Shown: positions 12,980 through 22,798, counted from the first letter of the stretch. The stretch: DNA of 64,000 nt from Diphasiastrum complanatum (GCA_029204225.1 CM055104.1:47934451-47998450); one strand, 5' to 3'. Numbers and translations: made by a program. The notes: generated from the sequence alone by a model not told the origin.

Positions 12980-13680
12980 AATCTCCACCATAGTCATTGT
13001 GAAAATAATAAGAAGATGAGCATATGGATGGTTGATTTTCTGCATTTGCATGTAGTAGCATTAATCTGTTGCTATGTAAGTTAAGCAGTGTGAGAGAATG
13101 ATAAGATAAGTGAGATTTAATGCACTTTCTAGGTGATTCATATCTAATTTATATTTGAAATTGCACAAAGCAACAATTTTCCTACATATTTTTGGTATTC
13201 TCTTTGAGATTTAGACAAATGCATCTATTAGTTTTTTTGCTAAAGAAATAAGTATCGGTAAGTTAAGTTATCATGATGATTCATTTGTTTTTTTTAATAT
13301 TTTAAGTTAAGAGAGCTTACACAATCACAATCACTACCAAAAAGTAGGTAAAAATTTTAGAATCGTAGAACAAATTAAATACTTATCCTATAGCCTTCAT
13401 TGACCTCGAAGATCTATGATAGTTTTTACTTGATTGGAAAGCTGAGGTGAGCAACAAATACAAGCTTATAAAAACATAGATATTTTAAGATTCAAAGTAT
13501 ACAACAATATATAAAGTAGACATGAATCACTTAGAAAGTACATTCAATCCTATTTATCTTATCATGCTCTCATAATACTTAATTTACATAACAAATTGAT
13601 TCTACTGCATGCAAAAGTAGAGAATCAATCATCTGCATGCTCATCTTATTATTATTTTCATAATGACTATGGTGTAGATT
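12980..13680. repeat. Inverted repeat with ~175-bp arms
   Basis: The left arm (about 12980-13154) and right arm (about 13508-13680) are reverse complements over most of their length. For example, CCATAGTCATTGTGAAAATA on the left matches the complement of TATTTTCATAATGACTATGG on the right. GATGAGCAT, GATAAGATAA and CTTTCTA..TGATTCAT also match. The spacer is about 350 bp. This is the structure of a foldback element or decayed MITE, or of an inverted duplication. I did not establish target-site duplications. Confidence 0.75.
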
Positions 13681-13790
13681 ACCAATCTTAATACTTACCT
13701 TACCCCATAGCCTTCGTTGACCTTGAAGATCTATGGCAATTTTTACCTATAGCCTTCATCGACCTAGAAGATCTATGACAATTTTCACTT
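13388..13790. repeat. Three copies of a ~36-bp motif
   Basis: The phrase TAGCCTTCATTGACCTCGAA followed by GATCTATG occurs with small changes at about 13390, 13708 and 13750. The last two are adjacent, about 43 bp apart. The first copy lies in the spacer of the inverted repeat and the others lie just outside its right arm. Confidence 0.7.
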
Positions 13791-14405
13791 TTATCTAATC
13801 AATGTTAGATTGGAAAGTAGAGGCAAGCAAGAGTCTTTTCTAGAACAACTTTGCTTAGTTAATTGTGTTGTCTAATACAATGAAATACAAATCATCAAGA
13901 AATCCTATCATGTCATGTCTCTTCATGTGAACTCAATTACAAGCCGATATTTAACAATTTTAGTTTTACAAGTCCAAAGTCGTCCTTTAAGAAAGAAACA
14001 AAAAGACAAAAGTTGTATTGTAAGAGATTGAAGTTTCTAGTGCTTGTAACGAACTTGGTTATTATCTATTGAAATTCTAAATGTATGTATTCAAGTTATT
14101 ATTGTGTTATTATGTCACAAAGGCCTTGCCATAATGCAAAGATTGTTAGATTAACCAAAGAAAAAAAAAACATCATTATAATTTATAAAACATTTGCCTA
14201 TAAAAGTTAAGAACAATCTTCAAAATTTTACTAAGCTATTTTTCTACGTTTTTTTTTAATTTTTACAAGAAGTTAAAATATGACAATATGACATGGCAAG
14301 GCCTTTGTGGTACAATACCACATCATTCTTGTTTTTTTATGGAACATGCATGTGGATAGTCACAATGATAGGCGTTGATGCACATTCTATGTGAAATCAT
14401 GAAAT

Positions 14406-14601
14406 GTGCATGTTGGTATGTGGCAACCTATCATTAACTCTGTCCACTTGAAAATTATAACAACAATGCTATGTTGCCATGTCTTGAAAATTATAACAAA
14501 AATGCGCATGTTGGCGTGTGGCAACTTGTCATTAACTTTGTCCACTTGAAAATTATAACAAAAATTCTCTGTTGCTATGTCTTGAAAATTATAACAAAAA
14601 T
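14406..14601. repeat. 98-bp tandem duplication (two units)
   Basis: Unit one starts GTGCATGTTGGTATGTGGCA and unit two starts at 14504 with GCGCATGTTGGCGTGTGGCA. Each contains CACTTGAAAATTATAACAA and a second TCTTGAAAATTATAACAAAA, so the unit itself has an internal half-repeat. Confidence 0.85.
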
Positions 14602-14722
14602 GCTCACAAAAATTTTTTGGTTTTCAATTTAGATAAACATTGTGCTTCTGAAGCTGCCTCCAAAATACAAAGAAAATCGAAATATTGGGCATTACATATA
14701 CCCTAAAAAGTCACCCTAACCC

Positions 14723-15422
14723 TGTGAAAGTACTGTACTTTAGGACCATAAATGGATCTACAAAAGATCCACAAGAGTGATTGGATGCTTGCTTAACAAT
14801 CTATCAAAAAACTAGACACAAAAAAGTTGATCTAGATTGGCAGTTTGACAAACAACAAGCATTAACAATCAAAAGCATTGATCAACATTGAAATCCGAGC
14901 CCACACGTGTGTACTACAGGCTGTAGTACGGCCTTCAACTTGAGAAAGAAGTAGAAATTGATTTGGTTTCATTTGGATCACAAAAACTCAATGTACATAG
15001 TGAACTAGCTTGAGATTGCCAATGAGCTCCAAAAATTTTCTATCTTCTCACTATGGAGAGAGGGAATACATAGCAAATTCGACTTCCTTCTTGAAGTTAG
15101 GTGGATTTCCAGCATGTAATAAGGAAGTTAACTCACTTTCCTTGACCTAAAATGAAACCCTAGTCTATTTCCTAGAGTTATGCTTGGTAGGTAGCTAGTT
15201 GGTCAAATTTTCACCTTAAACTTAGGTGTAGGTCCTATAAAGTAGGGATGACCACCAAATAGACATGACCAACTCTCTTGAATTGACCAAACCTACATTA
15301 GGATGGGTTTTCCATGTGGCATCATGGCCTCACATGTGTGGGACCCACTTGTGTACACAATTTACACTATTCTACATGGTTTTTGATCAAGCTAGATTGC
15401 CAATTTTTGGCAATTCTTCACA
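14723..15422 (-). repeat. Left (3') LTR, complete, 700 bp
   Basis: Runs from TGTGAAAGTACTG to ...CAATTCTTCACA, giving TGTGAA/TTCACA inverted ends. It is followed on the right by the pyrimidine run that is the polypurine tract on the minus strand. Confidence 0.85.
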
Positions 15423-15631
15423 CTCCTCCTCAAATTTAGCTTGATCTATCTACAACTCTCTTGCTAGATGAATGAATGCTTTTAGAAGTGTCTAACAAAT
15501 CCAGCTACAAACAAGGAACTTTTGAGACTCCAATAGAGAATGATGTCCATGAAGGATCTTTCACCACCTCTTAGAGGATCCCTTACAAGATGTTCCATAA
15601 ATGTGTCTATATACATGTAGCACCTCTCAAA

Positions 15632-16394
15632 CTAAACATCATGCCAAGCCATGGATTCCAAGGCATTTTGTGCACTTGAAGATACATCAATTAAAATATT
15701 AAGTGCATAAATAATGTTGCCAAAGACAACTTGCCTTTCTTGATCCATATGATTGAGCCTTGATGGCTCCATCTTGATACTCAAGATTCTTCTTGGAGTC
15801 CTCGGGACTTGAGCTTGATCCTCCACTTGACTTGGCTCCAAAACATCAATGAACTGAATAAGGTGTTGATCCAAAGGTGCTTCTTCAAGTTTACAAATCT
15901 TCCACTCTTGAAAGATCACATTTCCACCATTGACAAATTCTTTGGTTGAAAACAAGTAGATTCTACAATCTCTGCTTGAAGAGCAAAACACTACCATTAT
16001 TCCTATCATTGAAATAGGATAATCTGTGGTCCTTACATTGGAATGATCATGCACAAAGCATGTGGACACAAAGATTTCCAAAGCAAATGATTTTTCATCT
16101 TTTATGACTCTATTCAAACTATTACAAAAATAGTTATCTAATGAAATTGCTTTATGACCAACAAATGTAGATTTCAAAGCATCCCATTTCATTGTCTTGT
16201 CATACAAAGTAATAAACACCATGAATCTTAAAGAAACAAGTCACCTCATGTCTACTACTACTTTCCAAAAAGTATTCAAAGATAGTAGACTCTCCAATGC
16301 TCACCACCCTTGCAAGATGCACACTTGAATGGACAATTTGCATGCAATTTGATGACTTGGCCATTGTCATTGAGGACTCCCTTGAAACTCTCAT
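15632..16394 (-). pseudogene. Remnant Copia polyprotein in the short element
   Basis: Two overlapping minus-strand frames (196 and 64 codons) fill most of the internal region. The longer one contains CRIYLFSTKEFVNGGNVIFQEW, which resembles the end of the Copia integrase region where RxY...R.V.F.E precedes the reverse transcriptase. A Pro/Arg-rich linker (QVPRTPRRILSIKMEPSRL) follows, as in Copia polyproteins between integrase and RT. There is no integrase catalytic triad, RT or RNase H. The frame ends about 200 bp short of the purine tract, so the RT-RNase H portion appears to have been deleted. The identification is by motif similarity and is moderate. Confidence 0.5.
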
Positions 16395-16478
16395 GCTTTG
16401 AGGCTGATCCTCAAGATCTTCTTCCTTTTGATGCTCCTCCTCAATGCAAGTAGATCAATGGCTTATGCTCTTGTACTT

Positions 16479-16491
16479 GGCTCTGATACCA
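16479..16491 (-). other. Primer-binding site (initiator tRNA-Met type)
   Basis: GGCTCTGATACCA on the plus strand is TGGTATCAGAGCC on the minus strand, a standard Copia PBS. It abuts the LTR with no spacer. Confidence 0.9.
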
Positions 16492-16831
16492 TGTGAAAGT
16501 ACTGTACTTTAGGACCATAAATGGATCTACAAAAGATCCACAAGAGTGATTGGATGCTTGCTTAACAATCTATCAAGAAACTAGACACAAAAAAGTTGAT
16601 CTAGATTGGCAGTTTGACAAACAACAAGCATTAACAATCAAAAGCATTGTTCAACATTGAAATTCGAGCCCACACGTGTGCTACAGGCTGTAGTACGGCC
16701 TTCAACCTGAGAAACAAGCAGAAATTGATTTGGTTTCATTTGGATCACAAAAACTCAATGTACATAGTGAACTAGCTTGAGATTGCCAATGAGCTCCAAA
16801 AATTTTCTGTCTTCTCACTATGGAGAGAGGG
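16492..16831 (-). repeat. Right (5') LTR, truncated to 340 bp
   Basis: Nearly identical to 14723-15064. The match stops abruptly after GGAGAGAGGG, and the outer ~360 bp of the LTR are missing and replaced by unrelated sequence. Confidence 0.85.
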
Positions 16832-16929
16832 CCTTCTCTAAATTTTTTTACTCTCTCAAATGTAACCTGTAGAAAATGAATTGTTTTTAAAAAGTCTGCA
16901 TTTTTTAACTAATTGTCGCTACAGTCTGG

Positions 16930-17060
16930 TTTTTTACTCCATTTTTCCACAGCCAAAAAATGCGAAAAACCTGACAGTGTGTTTTTACACTAAGTTTTCA
17001 ACAACCGAAAAATGCGAAAAACCCGACACTGTGTTTTTACACGGGGTTTTTGACAGGCGA
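16930..17060 (+). repeat. ~57-bp tandem repeat, AAAATGCGAAAAACC type
   Basis: Two units, each containing AAAAATGCGAAAAACC, GACA and TGTGTTTTTACAC, stand in the leader or LTR just upstream of a Copia gag. Similar GCGAAAAA-rich sequence lies near 51960-52060 and 57990-58520, both times at the 5' end of a Copia copy. Confidence 0.7.
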
Positions 17061-17591
17061 CAATTAGGGCAAAAAAATGTGACATTGAGGATGATCCTGA
17101 TCGAGAAAGAGCTGTGGGGGTACGTAAATGGTTCAATACCCAAGCCGATAGAACCTGAATTGCTTCCAGCATGGGAAGCAGAGGATGGCAAAGCACTTGC
17201 CATTGTATCCCTGAATCTGAAAGACACTCAAATTGCTCACGTGTCAAACAACACCACCTCCAAAGAAGCATGGGATATCCTTACAAGCATCTACGAGACC
17301 TCAGATCTGTCCACTCGCCTCTTTTTGAGGAAGAAGATGCCGACACTCAGAATGAGCGAAGGCACCTCAGTAAGCGACCATCTGAATGAGTTCAAACAGT
17401 TGCTAAACCAACTGGCTGCAATAGGATCACCTATATTAGAAGAAGACTCTACCATGTCTCTTCTTGCCAGTCTCCCATCCTCGTATGACAATTTATTGTT
17501 GCTTCTTAGCAACACTCATGCGCTGTCTCTACAAAAATTAAGAAGGAAGCATAAACAAATAGGCTCTATATTAGAGGAATTAATCACGTAA
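17047..17591 (+). pseudogene. Copia gag fragment (UBN2-type)
   Basis: The frame is recognisable as Ty1/copia Gag from about 17090. MILIEKELWGYVNGSI is the conserved N-terminal block, KDTQIAHVSNNTTSKEAWDI is the central block, and LFLRKKMPTLRMSEG, HLNEFKQLLNQLAAIGSPI and LLASLPSSYDNLL follow in the usual order. The open frame reaches back to 16881, but that part is leader or LTR repeat sequence, not protein. The block around 17047-17090 (DRRQLGQKNVTLR) looks like a damaged form of the usual G-x-N-Y/F-x-x-W-K start. The frame ends at 17591 before any zinc knuckle, and no protease or pol follows, so it is a truncated copy. In a live element Gag forms the cytoplasmic virus-like particle. Confidence 0.85.
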
Positions 17592-17645
17592 AACTGTTCA
17601 ATTCTAGAATATGAGCATGGTTCATGAAAGTATTGTCCATAAAGA

Positions 17646-17663
17646 TGTGTGTGTGTGTGTGTG
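17646..17663. repeat. (TG)9 microsatellite
   Basis: Short uninterrupted TG run just downstream of the gag fragment. Confidence 0.9.
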
Positions 17664-18090
17664 ATTAAGGATGAAAAAAGGGTAATATGTGTTTAAGCTT
17701 TGGATGCAACAAGTGGTCCTTGGGGGGTATGTATCAAATCCTTATTGTATTCTTGAATACATGCTTAACTTGCTAAGCCATGTTTGAAAAAAGAAAGACT
17801 AGTAAGATTTAAATCTCATATGCTTCTTTTAAGCTATGTAGAGATGTTTCATTCAACATGAATTCTATTTGTGTTGTACCTCATTCCAATACGACTCTCT
17901 AAATTAGACAGGTGTTACATTTTGTGTCTTTTTGAATTATGTCACCGTCTTCACTACTAAGAATTAACCATCTAGCCCATGGTGGCAATATGCATGTGTC
18001 AATTTCTATGGCACATATTTCTCTTAGGGCTGTTGGGATGAGTAGGAGTTAGATTAAATTCCAACAACTACCATAGATTCAATCTACATG

Positions 18091-18104
18091 GCTCTGATAC
18101 TAGT
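18091..18104 (-). other. Possible degenerate primer-binding site
   Basis: GCTCTGATACTAG on the plus strand matches a Copia PBS on the minus strand with one change (TAGTATCAGAGC), and is followed by TGTTAGGAAC, a plausible LTR edge. No gag follows to its left, so the call is weak. Confidence 0.35.
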
Positions 18105-18414
18105 GTTAGGAACAACATAACCACAAGAAGACAAAGCTAGTATGATCCACCCAGCCAATGCATCCTCTTATAGAATGCCCCTCCTAGCCCAGTGTGAGTT
18201 TGCATTTGGTAAGTGTCAGTTGCAACTACCACTCACCGTTCATGCTACTTGCAGGGGTTATTGATGCATGAGGAGTCCTAGTCAACTACTGAAGGACTAC
18301 ACGGTTCCTAACTGTCATGCATGTGACTGCATGGGGGGAGGCGATTCCAAAGATAGAAAGTCCACAAATGGCAAGTGTTAATCATGGTTGGAGATTGGGA
18401 CAACACCAAACAAA

Positions 18415-18720
18415 ACATAGTGGCATTGTCATATAGTCAAGTAGAGTACATTGGACTATGTCAAGCTATAAAGTACCAACTTAAACAACGAAACAAGAAT
18501 TGATGCAACAAACTTCACAATCTACACTAAAACCAAGGTTTGTATGCAAAAATGACATCTTCCACAAGAGAAGAAAAAATATCAATTTGCAACACCATTT
18601 TGTCAAGGATTTGGTAAAATTAGGATGCACAAATATAAGTTCTAGCAGGAATGATGACATTTTTGCTAATTACATGACCAAAGCATTAAGGACAGATAGA
18701 TGTGTGAGACTAAAAAATAT
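18415..18720 (+). pseudogene. Copia RNase H C-terminal remnant
   Basis: The plus strand encodes NIVALSYSQVEYIGLCQAIK at about 18415-18475, matching the Copia RNase H block (A-L-S-S-x-E-A-E-Y-x-A). Then HKRRKNINLQHHFVKDLV and NYMTKALRTDR follow at 18560-18710, the degraded form of the K-H-I-x-x-x-x-H-F-V-R and T-K-A-L motifs that end the polyprotein. Sequence between the blocks is missing or out of frame. The second Glu of the A-E-A-E-Y block survives as VEY while the first is lost, so an active enzyme is unlikely. Confidence 0.7.
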
Positions 18721-18760
18721 GATGTGCATTATAGTCATAGATTGTAAATAGCATATCATA

Positions 18761-18785
18761 TGGATGGGGGCATTGTGGATATGCC
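18761..18785 (+). other. Polypurine tract and probable 3' LTR start
   Basis: TGGATGGGGG at 18761-18770 is followed by TGTGGATATG at 18774, about 50 bp after the RNase H remnant. That is where the PPT and 3' LTR of a Copia element belong. The LTR right end was not located; CTTACA near 19130 is one candidate. Confidence 0.5.
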
Positions 18786-19129
18786 TTTAACTTATATGCA
18801 AGGTAATTGATTTATAGAATCAATTAAATAATGAGAGTTAGTTGGTCACATTTATTGAGCGACCACGACCTAGCGGTGAACCACCCATATGAACAATGCT
18901 CACTTGGCAAACATTAAGTAGTGGGATCATTTTCGGAGTCCTTGGCTCATGTACATTTCTTGCACATGAGACAAGCAAGACAAGCCTATTTGGTTACAAA
19001 GATTCCTTCTTGTATCATTTGTGTATGCCTTGTTGCAATTGTGATTACTTCTAATGTGCTTGATAGTTCCTAGTCAATAGTCTAAATTCATTGATAGTCA
19101 ATTTATCAGTGCAAATGTAGGAATCTTAC

Positions 19130-19450
19130 AGGTTCTTTTAATGCCAATCACCACATCGCATTTTCAAGAGAAGTGGTTTTTGAAAGTAACTAATTGCCTT
19201 GCATTCCATCTTATTGAATGACCATTCTATTTTAAGTATTTGTATTTTCATACACTATCAATAAAAATATCATCTTTATGACAAGGCCTTTGGGATATAC
19301 TATTCTTGTTTTGAGTATAGATGGGAATTGGTTAACAAGTATAATTAGTTCACAAACCAAATCCTTCACGACCAAATGGTAAAGACGTCATGACCATGAT
19401 AATTAAGATCCAAAACAACTCTTTGATGATGACATTTTAGATTGCCATTG
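19130..19450. other. Intergenic, no recognised gene
   Basis: No motif recognised on either strand. It may be the outer part or flank of the Copia remnant to the left. Confidence 0.5.
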
Positions 19451-19580
19451 CATGGTAGAACATGCTCGATTTTGTTGGTTCCGCTGGATGGGACTAACTG
19501 GATTTAGATTGCTTGTGCATGGTGGAACATGCTCGATTTTGTTGGTTCCGCTTGATGGGACCAATTGGATTTCGATGATT
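19451..19580. repeat. 67-bp tandem duplication
   Basis: CATGGTAGAACATGCTCGAT at 19451 is repeated as CATGGTGGAACATGCTCGAT at 19518, with similar sequence following. The 94-codon open frame across it shows the duplicated peptide and no known domain. Confidence 0.85.
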
Positions 19581-20083
19581 TTGCCTGGAACAATTTGTTT
19601 GTGCTACAATGCTTTTAGAGTTTCTTGGTGGAATTGGCTCAACCCAATTTCAAAATTACTTGGCAGAACCAATAAACCCAGTGGGTTCCACTATTCCACC
19701 ATTTGGGCTCCAAGGCTAAGGGACTCACAAGCATGAATCTCTACTACACAAAAACGCAAACACAAATGGACATTCAATCCTCAAGTTTCTTAAACAATGA
19801 TCTTGTAACTTCTTTTCTCATTGGTCGCCTTTGTTTTGCAGCCACCTAAACAATTTGTTTTTCAAACCAAAGAGGCTCATATCTAAATTGCCAACATGCC
19901 AAAACAGCCAGAATGAATCATATTGAAATCAGATATGTATGATGTATAGAAGTGTACAAAATGTGTCTATGAAAAGGAGAAAACCCCTTGAATGCTTTGA
20001 ATTAACAGAAGTTTGGGGCCCATCTCTCTGGCTTGTTGTATAATGACGAAGTCTCGTCCAATGGGTACTGTTGTGTTGTCAGA
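19581..20083. other. Intergenic, downstream flank of the WRKY gene
   Basis: No gene recognised. On the minus strand this is the 3' flank and probable 3' UTR of the WRKY gene. I found no clear AATAAA immediately after the stop. Confidence 0.5.
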
Positions 20084-21489
20084 TTATAATGTCATTGTTG
20101 TTGTCACATTGCGAGCCATGATTCGAGCATGATCGTGCTCACCCTCGTAGGTAATTATCAGCATGGATGGATCGTCCAATGATCTCTCCACATGCTTCCT
20201 GGCACGACACCCTCTCATGGTGCTGCATTTGTAGTAACCCCTGAAGATCATGGCATAAACTTGGTGTTAGGATTTTGCTGGGAAAATTTGCTATGGATTC
20301 TGGATGATTATAAGCATCATATGCAGCAGCACAAACAAATGTCAGACAATGCTGTATTGAATGCGATGGTTTACATACCTGGGATGGGGAGATCCTTTGA
20401 TTGGCTTTTGCCCATATTTTCGCCATGAGTATTCGTCTGGTGGTATATCTGCTAGCTTGTTGCTGATTGCAGGCACTCTGATCGTCCTTTTGATTCTCAA
20501 CTTCCTGCTAAGACGAAATAATGAAAAGAATGGTAAGGAATCAATTGTCAGGTAGAACAGTGCAACTAAGGATATTAATAACACACCGCAAGGAAGTTAT
20601 GGTGATACACTGCGGAGCACAGATGTACACACATCACATTGACACATCATAAACCTCTATGCTTCTAGAGGTTACAGCATGCTCCATTTACAAATGGGTT
20701 ACGCAATTTATCAGACGTTTCTTACTTGCGTTTAGAGCAATGGCATCTTCCGAGGCTTCCACACTTCCCGCTCATGTCTTCAACGTTGCCTAAGCATTTC
20801 TTCTTGACTGATGATGATGTACGAGGCCAGAGTGGTGGAAGAGGCTGATGAAATGTGGAGGGCTTATCACTGGCAAGGCTACCATCGGCGCTCAAGGAAG
20901 ACACGAATGACCTAGATGCAGAGTGAGAGGGTACGCAGCTGGTAGAATATTCAAGAGTTCGGCCTAGTTTTCCTCCAACGATGCCGTTTGGGAAAATTTG
21001 AAAGTTTCTATACTGCTGTTGCAATTGTTGAAAAGCTGCAAGCTCAGCGGCACCAACGTTTGTTCCCGACGACAAACTTCTTTGGAATGGCATAAGCCGC
21101 CATGTTTGCTGTAACTGAGCAAACTCAGAAATAGGAGCAGGGGCGGATGGATTCGTATGGACCGAGGGACTCCGTGAATTGATTTGGAAGCGATCGATGG
21201 GTTCTGTGAAAGAAGATGAAAGTCCTGCCAAAGAAGAGTTTTGGGATCCCTTCGGTCCTTTGCGAAATCTTGCGTGTCCGTTTCTGCTTAGCAGGGAGAC
21301 AACCTTTCTGAAATTGCTAATGGCTTGAACCGCATCGGAACTGTAGTCGTGCTGCAAATGGTGCTGATGTTGCTGCTGTGAAAGAATATGCAGAAACTGA
21401 TGTGCATTTTCCAAGCCACTCCGCAAAGCCTCCTGGAGCTCATGGCCTCTATCGATCACGTCTGGACGAACATGAACAGCGACGTCCAT
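20084..21489 (-). CDS. Group IId WRKY transcription factor, three exons
   Basis: Nuclear DNA-binding regulator predicted to bind W-boxes (TTGAC). Exons on the minus strand: 21489-20726, 20504-20379 and 20240-20084 (stop TAA). Introns are 221 and 138 bp with GT...AG ends (GTAAGAAACG and GTATGTAA donors). The second intron splits the Arg codon in the WRKY domain, the position typical of this subgroup. The predicted protein is 348 aa. In order: a calmodulin-binding-like segment (about residues 53-68, [16 protein letters not shown]), the HARF motif (72-75), a Ser/Gln-rich middle, the plant zinc-cluster region (Cys-rich, ending CHCSKRK near 255), [25 protein letters not shown] at 282-288, and a C-X5-C-X23-H-X1-H finger (C302, C308, H332, H334). 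These features together define group IId (the WRKY7/11/15/17/21/39/74 type of Arabidopsis). The Met at 21489 is preferred over one 10 codons upstream (21519), because DVAVHV resembles the usual family start. No stops or frameshifts, so it appears intact. The exact orthologue cannot be named from this window. Confidence 0.93.
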
Positions 21490-21543
21490 AATGAAAATAA
21501 GGCAACAAAATGGCTCCAAGTTTTGCGATCTTCAACAGGATTT

Positions 21544-21573
21544 GCAGGTGCTTGCACCTGCGCATATAAATAG
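21544..21573 (-). promoter_or_regulatory. Candidate core promoter: TATA-like box and E-box palindrome
   Basis: Reading toward the WRKY gene, CTATTTATATG (21573-21563) is TATA-like. Next comes a perfect palindrome GCAGGTGC-TT-GCACCTGC (21544-21561) containing CAGGTG and CACCTG E-box cores. The ATG at 21489 lies about 55 bp further on, which would imply a short 5' leader. This is inferred from sequence and spacing only. Confidence 0.4.
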
Positions 21574-22016
21574 CACTCAACAGTGAGAGTTTTTATCCAC
21601 AAGATGCTTTTCCAAGCTGAAAAGGAATTGCCATTTTTGCTACTTTCTAACTTGCAGGGCCCAGTAACAGGAAGGATAGAGATTTAATTAGCACAAAAGG
21701 ATGGGCCTTTTGCAAAACGAAGCTACAGTTACCACGTACGATATTGTAGCTCGCGCAGAAGTTGTGGTCTTTGAGACACGCTTTAGTCAGCTCCATACAG
21801 TGATAGTTCAAAATGCTTTTGGCACGTCATATACAAAATCTTCTAGTCGCTCAGGACCTTCTGGAATCATCCTTGTTTGGGAGGACTTTCTCATATATAC
21901 AATTCCTATTCACTTCGGCCTAACTAGGGATCTTCCTCATTCGTGATAACGTTTCTTTGGGTGCTATAACCAGAGGCTGGCGCAAGCAATGTGTGTTATT
22001 GGTGGAAGTCTGAAGG

Positions 22017-22022
22017 AGTCAA
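22017..22022 (-). promoter_or_regulatory. W-box-like TTGACT upstream of the WRKY gene
   Basis: AGTCAA on the plus strand reads TTGACT on the gene's strand, about 530 bp upstream of the start codon. WRKY proteins bind TTGAC(C/T), so auto- or cross-regulation is possible. The hexamer is common by chance. Confidence 0.35.
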
Positions 22023-22198
22023 CAGGAAGAAAAAGCGTGGCATAAACAAAGAAAAGACGAAGCTGAGCAATATTTGTTGGGTGTTGATTGACAGGGACTC
22101 TCTAGAGACGTCTAAAATATAACTGCTCTATACAGGAGTCGAGAACTTGTCTCTACAGAACCTTGCAAGCATTAACAGTGTATCACCATTGCAACATA

Positions 22199-22204
22199 AG
22201 TCAA
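22199..22204 (-). promoter_or_regulatory. W-box-like TTGACT upstream of the WRKY gene
   Basis: Second AGTCAA (TTGACT on the gene strand), about 710 bp upstream of the start. Confidence 0.35.
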
Positions 22205-22740
22205 ACATCCACTTAAAATGTGAAAATATCGCATACAGATACACTAGACAAACGCAAAATGCCAAATCCTTAAGATAATCCTAATGTATCTACAAGCTGG
22301 AAAAACATACCAAAAATACGACAGCATCTAGAAACCGTATGAAGCCGAAAGGAAGGAGGCAAGCCCAAACTAAGCTTTGCCTCATTCAAAGCATAGCTCA
22401 GCAATATATAACAGAACAGACAAGGTGGTAGAAAGCAAGCAATTGGGTCAATCACAGAGGAGCTTTCAAGCCAATTCAATCAAAATGCGTGCTGGTGGCA
22501 GATTCAGATGCAAAGGTTCAAAGAGCGGGAACCAGAAAACACAACCAAAGTCATACAAATTTTCTGTATAAGAAATACTGGACATGGGCTTCGAAAAAAG
22601 CTCCCAGTCCTACTTGAAAACCCGGATGACGGTGAGGTGATACGATGAACAGATTGACAGGGGCCCAGAAAAGAACATCATATCCATTCTACGGCAGCTT
22701 TCCTCTTGCTCCTCATCATCACCATCACGATCCTTCCTCT

Positions 22741-22775
22741 CTCCCCCCCCCTCTCTCTCTCTGCTCTTCTCTCTG
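22741..22775. repeat. Pyrimidine-rich tract (C8 and CT runs)
   Basis: CTCCCCCCCC followed by CTCTCTCTCT and similar. On the minus strand, the WRKY strand, it is a GA-rich tract about 1.25 kb upstream of the start codon. GA/CT stretches are common in plant promoters and 5' UTRs. It could belong to the WRKY distal promoter or to an unrecognised rightward transcript. Confidence 0.7.
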
Positions 22776-22792
22776 TTCGTAGGAATCAACTT

Positions 22793-22798
22793 TTGACT
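22793..22798 (+). promoter_or_regulatory. W-box-like TTGACT
   Basis: TTGACT beside the pyrimidine tract, about 1.3 kb upstream of the WRKY start and on the opposite strand to the other two. Confidence 0.3.

Larger units (their letters stand above)
14723..16831 (-). mobile_element. Short Ty1/copia-type LTR element, right LTR truncated
   Basis: A minus-strand element defined by two similar terminal repeats, a PPT and a PBS. The left LTR is 14723-15422 and the right LTR starts at 16492. A PBS (reverse complement of GGCTCTGATACCA) lies at 16479-16491, abutting the right LTR, and a purine tract (complement of CTCCTCCTC) lies at 15423-15431 beside the left LTR. The internal region is only about 1.07 kb, far shorter than an autonomous Copia element (4-5 kb), so this is a non-autonomous or internally deleted copy. 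In the shared ~340 bp the two LTRs differ by about seven substitutions and one 2-bp indel, so insertion was fairly recent compared with its neighbours. The right LTR is cut after GGAGAGAGGG at 16831, so target-site duplications cannot be checked. Confidence 0.85.

Noticed and set aside
16990-17515. Minus-strand open frames across the Copia gag
   Set aside because: They are antisense to a clear gag on the plus strand and have no motifs of their own.
20192-20428. Plus-strand frames over the WRKY exons
   Set aside because: They are antisense to the well-supported WRKY exons 2 and 3.
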